DNA of 64,000 nt from Arcobacter sp. LA11 (GCF_001895145.1 NZ_BDIR01000003.1:124001-188000); one strand, 5' to 3'. Numbered from the stretch's first letter, positions 44,742 to 57,603 are shown. The notes: generated by a model not told the origin, from the letters alone. Made by a program: numbers and translations.

Positions 44742-46139
44742 ATGAATTACAGAATTGAAAAAGATACAATGGGTGAAGTAAAAGTTCCAAACGACAAGTA
44801 TTGGGGAGCACAAACACAAAGAAGTATCGAAAACTTTCCTATTGGTACTGAACAAATGCCAGCTGAGATTATAGAAGCTTTTGCATATCTGAAAAAAGCT
44901 TGTACAATTGTAAATAATAAGCTTGAAATATTAGATGATACAAAATGTGATGCCATTTCTCAAGCTTGTGATGAAATAATTGAAAAAAAACATAAAGAAA
45001 ATTTTCCTCTTGTTGTTTGGCAAACAGGTTCTGGAACACAATCAAATATGAATATAAATGAAGTTATTGCAAATAGAGCTACAGAGATTCTAGGAAGCGA
45101 CTTTAGAAAAGAAAAACTTATCCATCCAAATGATGATGTAAATAAAGCTCAAAGTTCAAATGACACTTATCCAAGTGCTATGAGAATTGCATTTGTTCTT
45201 GATATTCAAAAAAAATTAATCCCATCAATTAAAACTTTGAAAACTACTTTAGAACAAAAATCAAAAGATTTTGATGATATAGTTAAAATTGGTAGAACAC
45301 ATTTACAAGATGCTATACCACTTACATTAGGACAAGAATTATCAGGATATGTTGATATGTTAAACAAAGCTCTATGTCAAATAGATGATGCAATAAAATA
45401 CATAGTTGAGCTTGCAATTGGAGGTACAGCAGTAGGTACTGGATTAAATTCAGAAGCTAATTTCTCACAAATGGTTGCTGAAACATTGAATCAATTAACA
45501 AATACAAAATATAAATTTAAATCTCATCCAAATAAGTTTCATGCACTAACAGCACATGATGGAGAAGTTGTACTTAGTGGAGTATTAAATGCTTTAGCCT
45601 CAAACTTAATGAAAATTGCCAATGATATTAGATGGCTAGCATCTGGACCAAGATGTGGGATAGGAGAAATTAATATACCAGCAAATGAACCCGGTTCTTC
45701 AATTATGCCAGGTAAAGTAAACCCAACTCAAAGTGAAGCTATGACAATGGTAGCCGTTCAAGTTATGGGTAATCATACTACTGTATCAATTGCAGCTTCA
45801 CAAGGTAATTTTGAATTAAATGTATTTAAACCTGTAATTGCCTTTAATATTATTCAATCAATAAGATTGCTATCTGATACTATAATTGCATTTAATGATA
45901 AATGCGCACTAGGAATTGAACCCAATATAGAAAATATTGATAAATATTTAAATGATTCTCTTATGCTTGTAACTGCACTTAATCCATACATTGGATATGA
46001 AAATGCAGCTAAAATTGCAAAAACTGCTCATAAAAACGGTACAACATTAAAAGATGAAGCTATTAATCTTGGTTTATTATCTAGTGAAGACTTTGATAAA
46101 TACATTAAACCTAAAGAGATGTCTTATCCAAAAAAATAG
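44742..46139 (+). CDS. fumC: Fumarate hydratase, class II
   Basis: This 465-residue protein has the fumarase/aspartase superfamily signature [11 protein letters not shown], plus [29 protein letters not shown] and [14 protein letters not shown]. These residues distinguish class II fumarase from aspartase, although the QSSND segment is common to both. It is iron-free and oxygen-stable. The ATG at 44742 is preferred over an upstream TTG because AAAGG is placed six bases before it and the protein then opens [13 protein letters not shown], like other FumC proteins. It has its own upstream region after the fumA terminator, so it can be regulated separately. Confidence 0.92.
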   Translation: MNYRIEKDTMGEVKVPNDKYWGAQTQRSIENFPIGTEQMPAEIIEAFAYLKKACTIVNNKLEILDDTKCDAISQACDEIIEKKHKENFPLVVWQTGSGTQSNMNINEVIANRATEILGSDFRKEKLIHPNDDVNKAQSSNDTYPSAMRIAFVLDIQKKLIPSIKTLKTTLEQKSKDFDDIVKIGRTHLQDAIPLTLGQELSGYVDMLNKALCQIDDAIKYIVELAIGGTAVGTGLNSEANFSQMVAETLNQLTNTKYKFKSHPNKFHALTAHDGEVVLSGVLNALASNLMKIANDIRWLASGPRCGIGEINIPANEPGSSIMPGKVNPTQSEAMTMVAVQVMGNHTTVSIAASQGNFELNVFKPVIAFNIIQSIRLLSDTIIAFNDKCALGIEPNIENIDKYLNDSLMLVTALNPYIGYENAAKIAKTAHKNGTTLKDEAINLGLLSSEDFDKYIKPKEMSYPKK

Positions 46140-46153
46140 AATAACTAAATTTT

Positions 46154-46179
46154 AAATAAAAACTTTTAAGTCTTTATTT
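46154..46179. terminator. Probable terminator between fumC and the chemoreceptor gene
   Basis: AAATAAAAACTT (46154-46165) and AAGTCTTTATTT (46168-46179) pair with one mismatch between convergent genes. The stem is AT-rich and weak. Confidence 0.45.
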
Positions 46180-46185
46180 ATACTG

Positions 46186-49149
46186 TTATCTATTTTTTTC
46201 TCTCAAAATTTGAGTATTTATCACTGCAATATCATTTAAAGAATTAAATACTTCACTTGTTGCATCTTCAATCTCTTTAGCACTTTGCTTCAAGACTTTG
46301 TTATCTGCTCTTTTCGCATTTAAATTAATATAGTTTTCAACTTTTTTATGAACATTCTCATGTGTTTGTTTTAAAGTGTTCCATTCTATTGAGTTAGTAT
46401 ATACTTTATTTTGGTTTTCAACTTGACTAATCCAAATTCCTAAATCACAAGATTTACAATCTTTTACATTACAAGTTTTAAAAGAATCTAAATCTTTAAA
46501 GTAAGTTTTTTTAAAATTTATATGATCATTTTTATATTTTGATATTTCTTGGATTAAATCTATATCATCAACCATTGAATAGTACTTTTCATTTATCTCA
46601 GCTTGGGCAGTAATTCCAAGTAATCTAGTAGATAAATTTGCAACTTCTTTTGATAAGTTATCAATATTAGATGATGTAGTTGCATTCTTTTGAGTCATTT
46701 GATCAAGAAGTGATATTGCATCATTTATTTGTATCATACCACCTTCTTGTTCTTTAATAGCAGTTGTTACATTATCAATAATATCTCTAGTATCAACAAT
46801 CTTTGATGAAAGATTTGAATATCCATTTATCATATTTGTAGCAATATCTTTACCTTCATTAGATTTCTGACTTGCATCTTCAACTAAACTTTTAATCTCT
46901 TTTGCTGCATCAGCAGAACGACCAGCAAGGTTTCTTACTTCTTGTGCAACAACTGCAAATCCTTTTCCAGCTTCACCTGCTGTTGCTGCTTCTACTGCTG
47001 CATTTAGAGATAAAATATTAGTTTGAAAAGCAATTTTATCAATTACTGATATTGCATCGCTAATTGCGCTTACTTTTTCATTTATTTCATCCATTGAAAG
47101 AGATGTTTTAGTTGCAAGTTCATTTCCATTTTTAGCAGAACTATTTAACTCTTCAGCAATATTTGACATTTTAACTACGTCTTGACTACTTGACTTCATA
47201 TTACTTGTAATCTCTTCAATTGATGCTGCAGTTTCTTCTAAAGATGAAGCTTGTTCATTTGCACTATTTGATAATATTTGAGAAGAGCGTGTTAAAACCT
47301 CTGTATTCGATTCTAGTTCTTGTCCTGCATTTGTTATCATTGCTACTAACTGCGAAGTTGATTGTCCTAATAGTACAGCACCAGTAGATAAAGTACCAAA
47401 ATCACCATACATACCAATTTTTTCTTCTTCATTTAATCTAAACTGATAATTGCCCATTGCATAATTATCAAGTACTTTATTAATATTATTTACTTTTTGT
47501 TTTGTATAAGAAATCATTTTATTAATAATCTCTCTTAAAGATTCAACTTCTCTTGTAGCCCCTCTTTCATGTATTTTATACTCAAAGAAACCATTAGATA
47601 CTTTTCCCATAACATCGCTAATTTCAACTACAACTTTTTTATCTTGTTCAATAATTCTTTCAATTTTTTTAATTTGTTCATTCATATCATGAGTCATTTT
47701 TGCAAACTCATCACTACCTTTTATTTCCATAGGTTGAAGATGTTCTTTTTCTCTAATCACATATAAAAAGAAGTCTTCTAATCCATCTTTAAAAGTTGAT
47801 AATGAATTGACAATTTTTTTAGTCATTAATGTACTAATAACAAACACAATAATTAAAATAATAAGTACAAAAATAGATATTAAAATAAACTCTATATTTA
47901 TCTCATTGTTTTTATTTTCTATATATGTTTTTATATTCTTTGATACTTTTTTATTTAAAGCATTTAAATAGTTTATTCTTTTAGATGATATATCAAACCA
48001 TGTTTTATCATCTGCGTTAGACATGCTTTTACTTAAAGTACTTAAGGCAGATATAGCTTCATTATCAACTATCTCAATCAATGAATCAATCTCTTCTATT
48101 GATTTATTATCTCTTTTATAATCTGTAACATCTAGCATAGATCCCATATAGTTATCAAATACATTCTTAATTTTTTTCAATAATTTTTTTTCTTCTTTTG
48201 TCACTCCCTTAATTCTTCTATACTTATTTAAATCTCTTAAAATACTAGTATGATATTTTTGAATTTTATTTGAATACTTATCATCACCAGTTATTACATA
48301 GTTTTTAAAATTATGAATCAATCCTCCATAACCAGCAAGTTCTCTAATATGTGAAATAATTTGATTCTTCTTACTTTTATTAAAAAGTATATTCCTATAC
48401 TCTTCTACTTCTTTACAATCTTTACAAGTTTGCATTTTTTTAAATTCACTTATTTGCTCTAAATTAGCAATCTTAATAAATATATTTGAAAATGTATTTT
48501 GAGAAGATACAAGAGAGCTAAACTTATAATACTCATTGTTTGAAAAGGAACCCTTTTCAAATATTTGTCTTAATAATATTCTTTCTAAAGATGCATATTC
48601 TGTTATGTTGGCAATTGAAATATAAGCCTGAAGTTTTTTTGATAAAGCTGCATCATTGGTATAATTTAAGACATTATCCATAAAAGATAGAATTGTTTTT
48701 ATTAATTTAGAATAGTATTCACTCAATTTATCATCACTAATAGAGATATTATCAACTTTCATTCTAATTGAATCAATTTTTTTTAATTCTATTTTCAATA
48801 AATCAATTTTCTTTTTAACATTTTGGGAATGAAGTTGTTCATCAAAAGATGATAAAAATTTATCTATTTCTTTAATTTTAAGTTTAGTATTATTTCTATG
48901 TGAATTTAATTCATTTTTATACTCTTTTCCATAACTATTTAAGTATATTAAACTAATATCTCTTTCTAATTGTAATTTACTTAAAAGTTCATTTGAATCT
49001 ATAGAAAACTCTAAATAAGTTTTTGTTTTTTTGATTGAGTTTTGTTCTTTTATTTTTGTATATATTAAGTCAATAGATAATAAGACAATAACTACTATTG
49101 GTATTGCTAAAATTAAAAAAATTTTATTTTTCAATGAAATATTATTCAT
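46186..49149 (-). CDS. Chemoreceptor with NIT sensor and C-terminal CZB-like zinc domain
   Basis: This 987-residue chemoreceptor has a membrane helix (about 9-30), a long all-helical periplasmic region (about 35-425), a second helix (about 430-452), a linker and the signalling hairpin ([26 protein letters not shown]). The periplasmic part opens [23 protein letters not shown], the hallmark of the NIT (nitrate/nitrite-sensing) family. The C-terminal region (about 865-985) reads [17 protein letters not shown] and [12 protein letters not shown], the His/Cys/His-His set of the chemoreceptor zinc-binding (CZB) domain. A CKDCKE pair in the periplasmic part could bind metal or form a disulfide. GGAG precedes the ATG. 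Confidence 0.88.
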   Translation of the reverse strand: MNNISLKNKIFLILAIPIVVIVLLSIDLIYTKIKEQNSIKKTKTYLEFSIDSNELLSKLQLERDISLIYLNSYGKEYKNELNSHRNNTKLKIKEIDKFLSSFDEQLHSQNVKKKIDLLKIELKKIDSIRMKVDNISISDDKLSEYYSKLIKTILSFMDNVLNYTNDAALSKKLQAYISIANITEYASLERILLRQIFEKGSFSNNEYYKFSSLVSSQNTFSNIFIKIANLEQISEFKKMQTCKDCKEVEEYRNILFNKSKKNQIISHIRELAGYGGLIHNFKNYVITGDDKYSNKIQKYHTSILRDLNKYRRIKGVTKEEKKLLKKIKNVFDNYMGSMLDVTDYKRDNKSIEEIDSLIEIVDNEAISALSTLSKSMSNADDKTWFDISSKRINYLNALNKKVSKNIKTYIENKNNEINIEFILISIFVLIILIIVFVISTLMTKKIVNSLSTFKDGLEDFFLYVIREKEHLQPMEIKGSDEFAKMTHDMNEQIKKIERIIEQDKKVVVEISDVMGKVSNGFFEYKIHERGATREVESLREIINKMISYTKQKVNNINKVLDNYAMGNYQFRLNEEEKIGMYGDFGTLSTGAVLLGQSTSQLVAMITNAGQELESNTEVLTRSSQILSNSANEQASSLEETAASIEEITSNMKSSSQDVVKMSNIAEELNSSAKNGNELATKTSLSMDEINEKVSAISDAISVIDKIAFQTNILSLNAAVEAATAGEAGKGFAVVAQEVRNLAGRSADAAKEIKSLVEDASQKSNEGKDIATNMINGYSNLSSKIVDTRDIIDNVTTAIKEQEGGMIQINDAISLLDQMTQKNATTSSNIDNLSKEVANLSTRLLGITAQAEINEKYYSMVDDIDLIQEISKYKNDHINFKKTYFKDLDSFKTCNVKDCKSCDLGIWISQVENQNKVYTNSIEWNTLKQTHENVHKKVENYINLNAKRADNKVLKQSAKEIEDATSEVFNSLNDIAVINTQILREKNR

Positions 49150-49223
49150 CAGGGATTCTCCAGAAAATTATTTATTTTTTGGAGTATATTTATTTTCAGT
49201 TACAATGGGATTACATAATATTA

Positions 49224-50042
49224 TTATTTAAAAGTAATAAATAACCATTCTATCTTAGAAAAATTATTTATCCACAATAAAGGAGATTTTCTCATTTTGT
49301 TATATATCTTTACTATTTTTTTTGTTTCCTCAAAATTAGCCCAAGAATCAATTGTGTTAAAGGAGCATACCCAATCATATCTATGTGGTATATAATATTT
49401 CATACTTTTATAAATACCATTTGTTATAAATTCCTTATAGGTTATATACAAACCTTTTTTACATAAATTATTCACAAGTTCATATTTATTATTAAAATCT
49501 TTTTGTAAATAAAATAGATTTGCTTTAAAACATAGTCTTTGTTTTATATTATTTATATCAATATCTTTTAGATATTTTTTTGTCTCATTTTTGAAAAGTA
49601 AAGGGAATTGCTTATTCTTAAGTTTTGTTAGTTTTTTAATTAAAGTATCGTTTCTATTTGGACCAATATATCTATTTAGTTCACTAGAGAAAGTTTTATC
49701 ATATATGTAATACTTATATACTAATTCAACATGAAGAAATTCACTATTTTTTTTATCAAAAACAACAAAATCAATCTCACCTATAGTATTTTTTTCTACT
49801 ATAACTTGTATATTTTTTAAAATCAATTCATATCTATTGGAATTTATTATATAAAATTCAAAAAAACGCTCTATTCTCTTCCCTAAAGGAACTTTTTCTG
49901 TAATTACTAGTTTTGTAAAATCTAAAGAAGAGATATCTATTTCATCAAATTCAAAATTTGTTATTCCATAGATATCATCAATAAATAAGGATGGTGTATT
50001 ATAAAAACCTAAAAACTGTTCTTTTAAATTTTTATTATTCAA
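49224..50042 (-). CDS. DUF1853-family protein
   Basis: This 272-residue cytoplasmic protein shows the DUF1853 pattern: LGKRIERFFEFYI, NIQVIVEKNTIGEIDFVVFD, LHVELVYKYYI and RYIGPNRNDTLIKKLTKLKNKQFPLL. The E-x9-GEIDFVV...HVE...K arrangement is like a PD-(D/E)XK nuclease core, a fold suggested for this family. The function is unknown; nuclease activity is inference. The start codon is TTG, 4 bases after the stop of the small membrane protein gene, so the two are co-transcribed. Confidence 0.75.
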   Translation of the reverse strand: MNNKNLKEQFLGFYNTPSLFIDDIYGITNFEFDEIDISSLDFTKLVITEKVPLGKRIERFFEFYIINSNRYELILKNIQVIVEKNTIGEIDFVVFDKKNSEFLHVELVYKYYIYDKTFSSELNRYIGPNRNDTLIKKLTKLKNKQFPLLFKNETKKYLKDIDINNIKQRLCFKANLFYLQKDFNNKYELVNNLCKKGLYITYKEFITNGIYKSMKYYIPHRYDWVCSFNTIDSWANFEETKKIVKIYNKMRKSPLLWINNFSKIEWLFITFK

Positions 50043-50046
50043 GTAT

Positions 50047-50397
50047 TTAGTTATTTAACCTATTTTTAGCTAAATCAATGTCACTTTGATATTTATAAAT
50101 CATAAAATCAACCATAGTAGTATTATCATTTTTATTAAAAAAAGAGACCATTTCTATAAGTCTATAACTCATTCTAAAAAATGCTGTAAAAGGAATCATA
50201 TAAGTTACAATAGTTTCATATTTTCTATATGGATAATATGTATCAAATTCATTTTTCAAATCTGCTAAGTATATATTTTCTTCTTCTAATTGTTCTTTAC
50301 TCTTAGCACTAATAGCTCTCATAGCAAGGAAAAAATTTAAAAGAAACATAATTAGGTTTAAATTCCAACCTAATAAAAAAATTTCATCATAAGTCAT
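50047..50397 (-). CDS. Small membrane protein of unknown function
   Basis: This 116-residue protein has a hydrophobic N-terminal segment (about 6-28, LGWNLNLIMFLLNFFLAMRAI), a charged middle (about 30-58, Glu/Lys-rich, probably helical), a second weaker hydrophobic stretch (about 62-85) with aromatic residues, and a hydrophilic tail. I recognise no family. ATG follows a weak ribosome binding site. It is upstream of and almost touching the DUF1853 gene, which suggests joint function, perhaps anchoring it to the membrane. Confidence 0.6.
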   Translation of the reverse strand: MTYDEIFLLGWNLNLIMFLLNFFLAMRAISAKSKEQLEEENIYLADLKNEFDTYYPYRKYETIVTYMIPFTAFFRMSYRLIEMVSFFNKNDNTTMVDFMIYKYQSDIDLAKNRLNN

Positions 50398-50488
50398 CTA
50401 TTCTCCAAGTTTAATAATTATATCAAATATTTGTTTTAATTATTAAATATCTTAATTTAAGTATAATTACATCTAATAAAGGATTATA

Positions 50489-51190
50489 ATGAAATTAATT
50501 GAAACAAATATAACAGAAACTTTTGAAGAGATATACTTAATCGAAACACTAAACTTAGATAATAAGAAAATTTTGGAGTTAGGTTGTGGTTCAGCTTCAA
50601 TGACAAAGAAAATTGCTGCAAATGGAAATAACAGAGAGGTAATAGCTTGTGAAGTAGATAAGATACAACATAAACAAAACTTGAAACTAGACCTAGAAAA
50701 TATTGAATTTATACTTTGTGGTGCTGAAAACATACCTTTAGATGACAACTCTATAGATATTATTTTTATGTTTAAATCATTTCATCATATACCAGAAGAG
50801 TTAATGCCACAAGCTTTAAATGAAATATGTCGTGTATTAAAACCAAATGCTCTAGCTTACATATCAGAACCTCTTTTTGCAGGAGATCAAAATGCATTAG
50901 TAGCTATGTTTCATGATGAAGAAAAAGTAAGAATTGATGCATTTAATAATATAAAAAAGTCTGTAGAAAATGGACAATTTAAACTTTTTAAAGAAATATT
51001 TTTTCAAACTAAAGTCTTTTATAAAGACTTTGAAGAGTTTAAAAAGAAACAAATGAATCTAACATATAATAATGACCAAAGTAACCAAGAACTCGAAGAT
51101 AAGGTCAAAAACAAATTCAATAGCTACAATTCTGGGCAAAATGTTGAATTTTTAAAACCCTTTAGAGTTGATATATTACAAAAATATTAA
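50489..51190 (+). CDS. SAM-dependent methyltransferase (class I)
   Basis: This 233-residue protein has the class I Rossmann methyltransferase motifs: motif I ILELGCGSASM (about 31-41), acidic motif ACEVDKIQH, and AENIPLDDNSIDIIFMFKSFHHI before the post-motif III ALNEICRVLKPNALAYISEP. That pattern is the Methyltransf_11 group (UbiE-like small-molecule methylases). The substrate cannot be told. It has its own -10 (TATAAT at 50462-50467) and is followed by a signalling gene with its own promoter. Confidence 0.82.
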   Translation: MKLIETNITETFEEIYLIETLNLDNKKILELGCGSASMTKKIAANGNNREVIACEVDKIQHKQNLKLDLENIEFILCGAENIPLDDNSIDIIFMFKSFHHIPEELMPQALNEICRVLKPNALAYISEPLFAGDQNALVAMFHDEEKVRIDAFNNIKKSVENGQFKLFKEIFFQTKVFYKDFEEFKKKQMNLTYNNDQSNQELEDKVKNKFNSYNSGQNVEFLKPFRVDILQKY

Positions 51191-51209
51191 ATAATTGAAC
51201 TAATTATGA

Positions 51210-51215
51210 TATAAT
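51210..51215 (+). promoter_or_regulatory. -10 box of REC-PAS gene
   Basis: TGATATAAT (TATAAT at 51210-51215), 24-29 bases before the ATG at 51239. Confidence 0.5.
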
Positions 51216-51238
51216 TATTATTATCAAAAGGGTTCATA

Positions 51239-52477
51239 ATGATAAATAATAATTTTTTAAAAAAGTTAATTATTTTATATGTTGAAGATGATGAAACTAC
51301 AAGAGAACAATTATCAAAGCTTTTGAAAAGGCTATTTAAAACTGTCGTAATTGCTACTAATGGTGAAGAAGGTTATATAAAGTTTAAAGAAATAACATCT
51401 AGAGGTTATGTTATTGATTTAGTATTAAGCGATATTAATATGCCAAAATTAAATGGCATAGATATGCTTGAAAAAATCAGAGAACTAGATGATGAAGTTC
51501 CTTTTATATTTACAACAGCAAGATCAGAAAGTGAATATCTTATGAAAGCTATAGAGTTAAATGTTGATCATTATGCTCTAAAACCTGTTGATATGGAAGA
51601 TATCCTCTTAAGAATACAAAAAGTATGTGAAAAAAAATATTACGAAAAAATTGTAAAAAAACAGCGATTTGAATTAGAAAACTATTTTAATGCAATTAGT
51701 CAAGTAGCAACTATCTATAAAATGAATGAAGAAGGTAAGATAATTTATGCAAATAAAAATTTTCTTACTCTTTCTAGATATACAAAAGATGAAGTAAAAG
51801 AGTTAGTTGTTGAGGACTTACTACATAAAGATATACCAGATGAATTTATAGAAAAAACTTGGAATTTTATTAGAGCTGGAAAAATCTGGAGAGGTGATAC
51901 TAAATACATTGATAGAAATAAAGAAGCCTTTTATTTGAAAATTACAATTTTTAAAATAGAAGGAGATGAGAACGAATACGTAACTATTGGGTTTAATCAA
52001 ACAGAAGAATATCTTAAAAAAAGAGACTTTCATAAAAATGTAATGCTTAATATGAAAGATAAGAATATGAAAATTACAGAACTTAATAGAGCATCTCAAA
52101 ACCAATCTTATCAAATCGACCAATTATCTGATTATTCAATGGAACTGCAAAAAAAAGTTGAAGAGGAAAAAGCTAAAGGAAAAGCAAACTTAAGACAAAT
52201 AAACTATTACGAAAAAAAATTAACAAATATCGATGAAAAATATGAATCTATACTTAAAAAAGCCGAAGCAAGACATGAAGATTTTATGGCAATATACAAT
52301 ACTATGAAAAACAAGTATGATTCAAATGCTAAAAAAGCATCCCAATTAGAAGAAGAATTAGAATTAAATAGAAAGCTTGTAGAAAATAGAAATGAAAAGA
52401 TAAAAAATCTAGAAACTGATTTAAGAAAAAGAGAATCTCAATTAAGAAAAATTGATCCTAAACTAATCTATCAATGA
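51239..52477 (+). CDS. Response regulator with PAS domain and long coiled coil
   Basis: This 412-residue protein has a receiver domain (about 8-128; YVEDDE, phospho-acceptor in LVLSDINMP, LKPVD), a PAS domain (about 150-265; MNEEGKIIYANKNFLTLSRYT), and a C-terminal Glu/Lys-rich coiled coil (about 275-405) with no enzymatic domain. The output is therefore protein-protein contact or dimer scaffolding. It converges on the REC-kinase gene 52463-53596, sharing 15 bases at the 3' ends, and is likely part of the same signalling circuit. It could be mistaken for a truncated kinase or GGDEF protein, but the coding frame ends cleanly in a coiled coil. Confidence 0.85.
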   Translation: MINNNFLKKLIILYVEDDETTREQLSKLLKRLFKTVVIATNGEEGYIKFKEITSRGYVIDLVLSDINMPKLNGIDMLEKIRELDDEVPFIFTTARSESEYLMKAIELNVDHYALKPVDMEDILLRIQKVCEKKYYEKIVKKQRFELENYFNAISQVATIYKMNEEGKIIYANKNFLTLSRYTKDEVKELVVEDLLHKDIPDEFIEKTWNFIRAGKIWRGDTKYIDRNKEAFYLKITIFKIEGDENEYVTIGFNQTEEYLKKRDFHKNVMLNMKDKNMKITELNRASQNQSYQIDQLSDYSMELQKKVEEEKAKGKANLRQINYYEKKLTNIDEKYESILKKAEARHEDFMAIYNTMKNKYDSNAKKASQLEEELELNRKLVENRNEKIKNLETDLRKRESQLRKIDPKLIYQ

Positions 52478-53590
52478 TTTATTTGATAATGCAATTATAA
52501 ACTTGATACCTTCTTTTGTATTCTGTAATTTTAAATCACCTGCAAAACTAGATTGAACAACAAGTTTAACCATATATAACCCTATTCCCGTACCATAGTC
52601 TTTCGTAGTGTAATATGGATCAAAGATCCTTTCAATATCTTCTTCTTTTATTCCACCAGCGTTATCTTCTATCATTAAAATAGTATATTTACCTTTTTCT
52701 AATGAATTAATTTTTATATTTCTTTCTTCTATTTTTCTATCATTAAATGCATCTTTTGAGTTTGTAACTATATTTAAAATCACTTGCTCTAATTCACTAT
52801 CTACACCAAATACTTGTTCATTTGATACATTAATATCAATATTTATATTGTTTGACTCTAAGTGCTTTTCTAATATCTTTAGTATCTTTTCAATTGAATC
52901 TTTTAATAAAAAAGTCTTTTTAATCTTTTTAGGGTTAAAAAAATCACTAAAATCATCAATAGTTGTAGACATAAAAGCTATTTGTTCTTTTGTTTTTTGA
53001 TGAAATTTATCTATAAACTTTTCATCTATTTCATCATATTTATAAGAGTCTTTTACATCATCACAATATAAAGACATAATATTTAGCGGTTGTTTCAACT
53101 GATGTACAATAACTCCTATCATTTCCCCTATAGTAGCCATTTTTGATTGATGAATTAACATTTCATTTTTTTTACTTAACTCTTTTTCATTAGTTTTTAA
53201 AGAATCAAATAAATCTATATAAACCTTTAGTTTTGAAGAGAGTAATACATCATCAATTGGTTTAGAAATATATTCTACAGCACCTAAATCATAACCTTTT
53301 TTTTGATATTCGCTTTTATCATAAATTCCAGTAATAAAGATAATTGGAATATCTTTGGTTTTCTCAATACCTTTTATGTATTCTGCAAATTGAAAACCAT
53401 CTACTTCTGGCATTTGAATATCACTCAAAATCAAATCTACACTGTTTTCCATTAGTAAAGCCATTGCATCTTGGGCATTTAAAGATGTTAAGATATTAAT
53501 ATCATCAAAATTATCTTCAATCATTAGCTTTAAAGAATAAATATTAGCCTCAACATCATCTAATAATAATATCGTAAATTTACTCATCAT
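52463..53590 (-). CDS. Response regulator-histidine kinase (REC-HisKA-HATPase)
   Basis: The protein, about 375 residues long, has an N-terminal receiver domain (LLLDDVEAN, phospho-acceptor in LILSDIQMP, ISKPIDD) and a soluble histidine kinase core with H163 in VIVHQLKQPLN, an unusual H-box compared with HQWRxPL elsewhere in the window. N, G1 (EDNAGGIKEED) and G2 (YGTGIGLYMVK) boxes follow. The ATG at 53590 has AAAGG five bases upstream and is preferred over the GTG at 53596; another ATG follows at 53587. It overlaps the end of the kinase gene 53580-55409. The kinase-then-REC-kinase order suggests a phosphorelay. Confidence 0.86.
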   Translation of the reverse strand: MMSKFTILLLDDVEANIYSLKLMIEDNFDDINILTSLNAQDAMALLMENSVDLILSDIQMPEVDGFQFAEYIKGIEKTKDIPIIFITGIYDKSEYQKKGYDLGAVEYISKPIDDVLLSSKLKVYIDLFDSLKTNEKELSKKNEMLIHQSKMATIGEMIGVIVHQLKQPLNIMSLYCDDVKDSYKYDEIDEKFIDKFHQKTKEQIAFMSTTIDDFSDFFNPKKIKKTFLLKDSIEKILKILEKHLESNNINIDINVSNEQVFGVDSELEQVILNIVTNSKDAFNDRKIEERNIKINSLEKGKYTILMIEDNAGGIKEEDIERIFDPYYTTKDYGTGIGLYMVKLVVQSSFAGDLKLQNTKEGIKFIIALSNKSLID

Positions 53591-55409
53591 ACACACCTTT
53601 AATAGCCTTTATTATATCTTCTTTTGATAAAGTTTTATCTATGCAAAGACTTGCACTATTTTCTATTTCGTTATCAATTTTAGTATCAGTATTATAGATT
53701 ATTATAAATCTATTATTTGAATTTTTCATAATCTCTTTTAGTTTTTCTAGATCTAATTTATTAATATCTATAATTATCAAATCAAAACTATTATTCGTAT
53801 CTATTTTAGTAGTAAGGTCTAACAAAGAACTAACTTGAGTTACATTATTTTCTATTTTTAACTCTACAATTATATTTAAATAATTTATAGGTTCATCATG
53901 TAAAAATAAAATATTCTTTTTATTTGTGTTTTCTAGATATTCATCTATCTCTTCATTTTCTATTTCAATAAGGGTTTCAAAACTCTCTTCTACTTCTTTT
54001 ACTTCGGCCGTTTTATCAACTTTTTCAAGATTTTTTGGAATAACGATACTAAAAGTACTTCCTTCATTTATCTTACTTGTAACTTCAATAGTTCCATTTA
54101 GCAATTCAATAATCTCTTTACAAATAGCTAAGCCTAGTCCTGTACCACCATACTTTCTTGTGGTACTTCCATCTACTTGTTTAAATCTTTCAAATATTTT
54201 TTCTAACCTATCTTCAGGGATTCCTATTCCATTATCTTCTACATAAATTCTTATATTTTCATCTTCATCTTTGGCAGCTAATTTAATCTTTCCCTCTTCT
54301 ACAAACTTTAATGAGTTACTTAAAAAGTTCTTTAATACTTGTTTGATTCTATTTTTATCACTATAGATAAAATCAATATCTAAGTTACAATCAAATTCAA
54401 AAATAAGGTTTTTTTGCAAAACTTGAGGTTCAATCATATCTTTAATTTCGTACATCATTTTATAAAAATCTATTGTTTCATAATTAAGACTAACTTCTTT
54501 AGCTTCAAGCTTTGATACATCTAAAACATCGTTAATTAAACATAGTAAATCATTACCACAACTGTTTATGATTTTTAAATTCTTAACATGCTCTTCTTCT
54601 AGTTTATTATCTTTATTTTTTGTCATTACAGAAGAAATTATATTTATAGAATTTAAAGGGGTTTTTAACTCATGACTCATATTTGCTAAAAAATCATCTT
54701 TTGATTTATTTGCTTCTTCTAAATCTTTTTTCTGCTTATCTTGTATCATTGTTAATTGTTGTAAGTTTATATATGATTCATTAATATGTTTAGACATATC
54801 ATTTATACTATTTGATAATTCTTCAAACTCGTCTGATGTACTTATCTTTAAGCTTTCATGATACTCACCACTACCTATAAGTTCCATATGGGTTTTCAAT
54901 TTATTTATATATGACAAAAAGAAATGTTTTACAATATAAATTAAAACTATAAATAAAAATACAAATAATGAAAGTACCAAAATTATATATTCTTTTATAT
55001 TTTTATCTATGATTTTGTCATATTCTTTTTGAGATAAACCAATTTCTATATCACCTACATATTTTTTTAGAACAGTAACTTTTTCTTTAAATATAAGCAA
55101 ATTGTCATTTAAAATCGCGTCTTTGTTTATTCTTGATATCAATTCATTATCTTTTGATACTTCTAAATATGCTAAGTTATCATAGTTTTCAATAACCGTA
55201 ATAAGAAAAATATTTAATTCAGAAAAGTTTTGTTCATCAAGGTAGTTTGAACTAACAGATGAAATTGTATGTAATATTAAAGTACCCTCTTTTTTTAAAA
55301 TTGATAGAATAGAAGCTTTTTCATTTTTAATTGCTAAATAGGAAAAAGTAGATAAGAAAACCATAAGAGTAAGTAAAAATATAATTGTAATTTTAGGCAG
55401 TAACTTCAT
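53580..55409 (-). CDS. Membrane sensor kinase with HAMP and degenerate C-terminal receiver
   Basis: This 609-residue protein has a membrane helix (about 7-28), a short periplasmic sensor region (about 30-135), a second helix (about 138-160), HAMP (about 165-220), and a kinase core with H246 in NMSHELKTPLNS. G1 and G2 boxes are DNGIGIPED and GTGLGLAIC. A Glu-rich linker (about 470-500) leads to a receiver-like domain (about 500-605) with LHDEP, LIIIDINK and IDKTLS: it keeps an Asp and a Lys but lacks the usual MPxMDG segment, so phosphorylation is doubtful. The H-box and kinase core are of the common NxSHELRTPL type, unlike the other kinases here. Confidence 0.87.
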   Translation of the reverse strand: MKLLPKITIIFLLTLMVFLSTFSYLAIKNEKASILSILKKEGTLILHTISSVSSNYLDEQNFSELNIFLITVIENYDNLAYLEVSKDNELISRINKDAILNDNLLIFKEKVTVLKKYVGDIEIGLSQKEYDKIIDKNIKEYIILVLSLFVFLFIVLIYIVKHFFLSYINKLKTHMELIGSGEYHESLKISTSDEFEELSNSINDMSKHINESYINLQQLTMIQDKQKKDLEEANKSKDDFLANMSHELKTPLNSINIISSVMTKNKDNKLEEEHVKNLKIINSCGNDLLCLINDVLDVSKLEAKEVSLNYETIDFYKMMYEIKDMIEPQVLQKNLIFEFDCNLDIDFIYSDKNRIKQVLKNFLSNSLKFVEEGKIKLAAKDEDENIRIYVEDNGIGIPEDRLEKIFERFKQVDGSTTRKYGGTGLGLAICKEIIELLNGTIEVTSKINEGSTFSIVIPKNLEKVDKTAEVKEVEESFETLIEIENEEIDEYLENTNKKNILFLHDEPINYLNIIVELKIENNVTQVSSLLDLTTKIDTNNSFDLIIIDINKLDLEKLKEIMKNSNNRFIIIYNTDTKIDNEIENSASLCIDKTLSKEDIIKAIKGVYDE

Positions 55410-55474
55410 CTAAATACTCTTTAAAATAATAATTTTATATATATGATAAATTATTGTAACATAAATTCTAATAA

Positions 55475-57469
<1,995 letters not shown>

Positions 57470-57603
57470 ATTCTTTCACTTTTCTTAAAAATGTTACCTT
57501 TTTATATACTTTTAATAGATTATAAGTAAAATCAATAAATAAGCTTAAAATTTCTCTTTAATTACTTTATAATAATTCATAAGTAAAAAAAAAGGGTAAT
57601 AAA

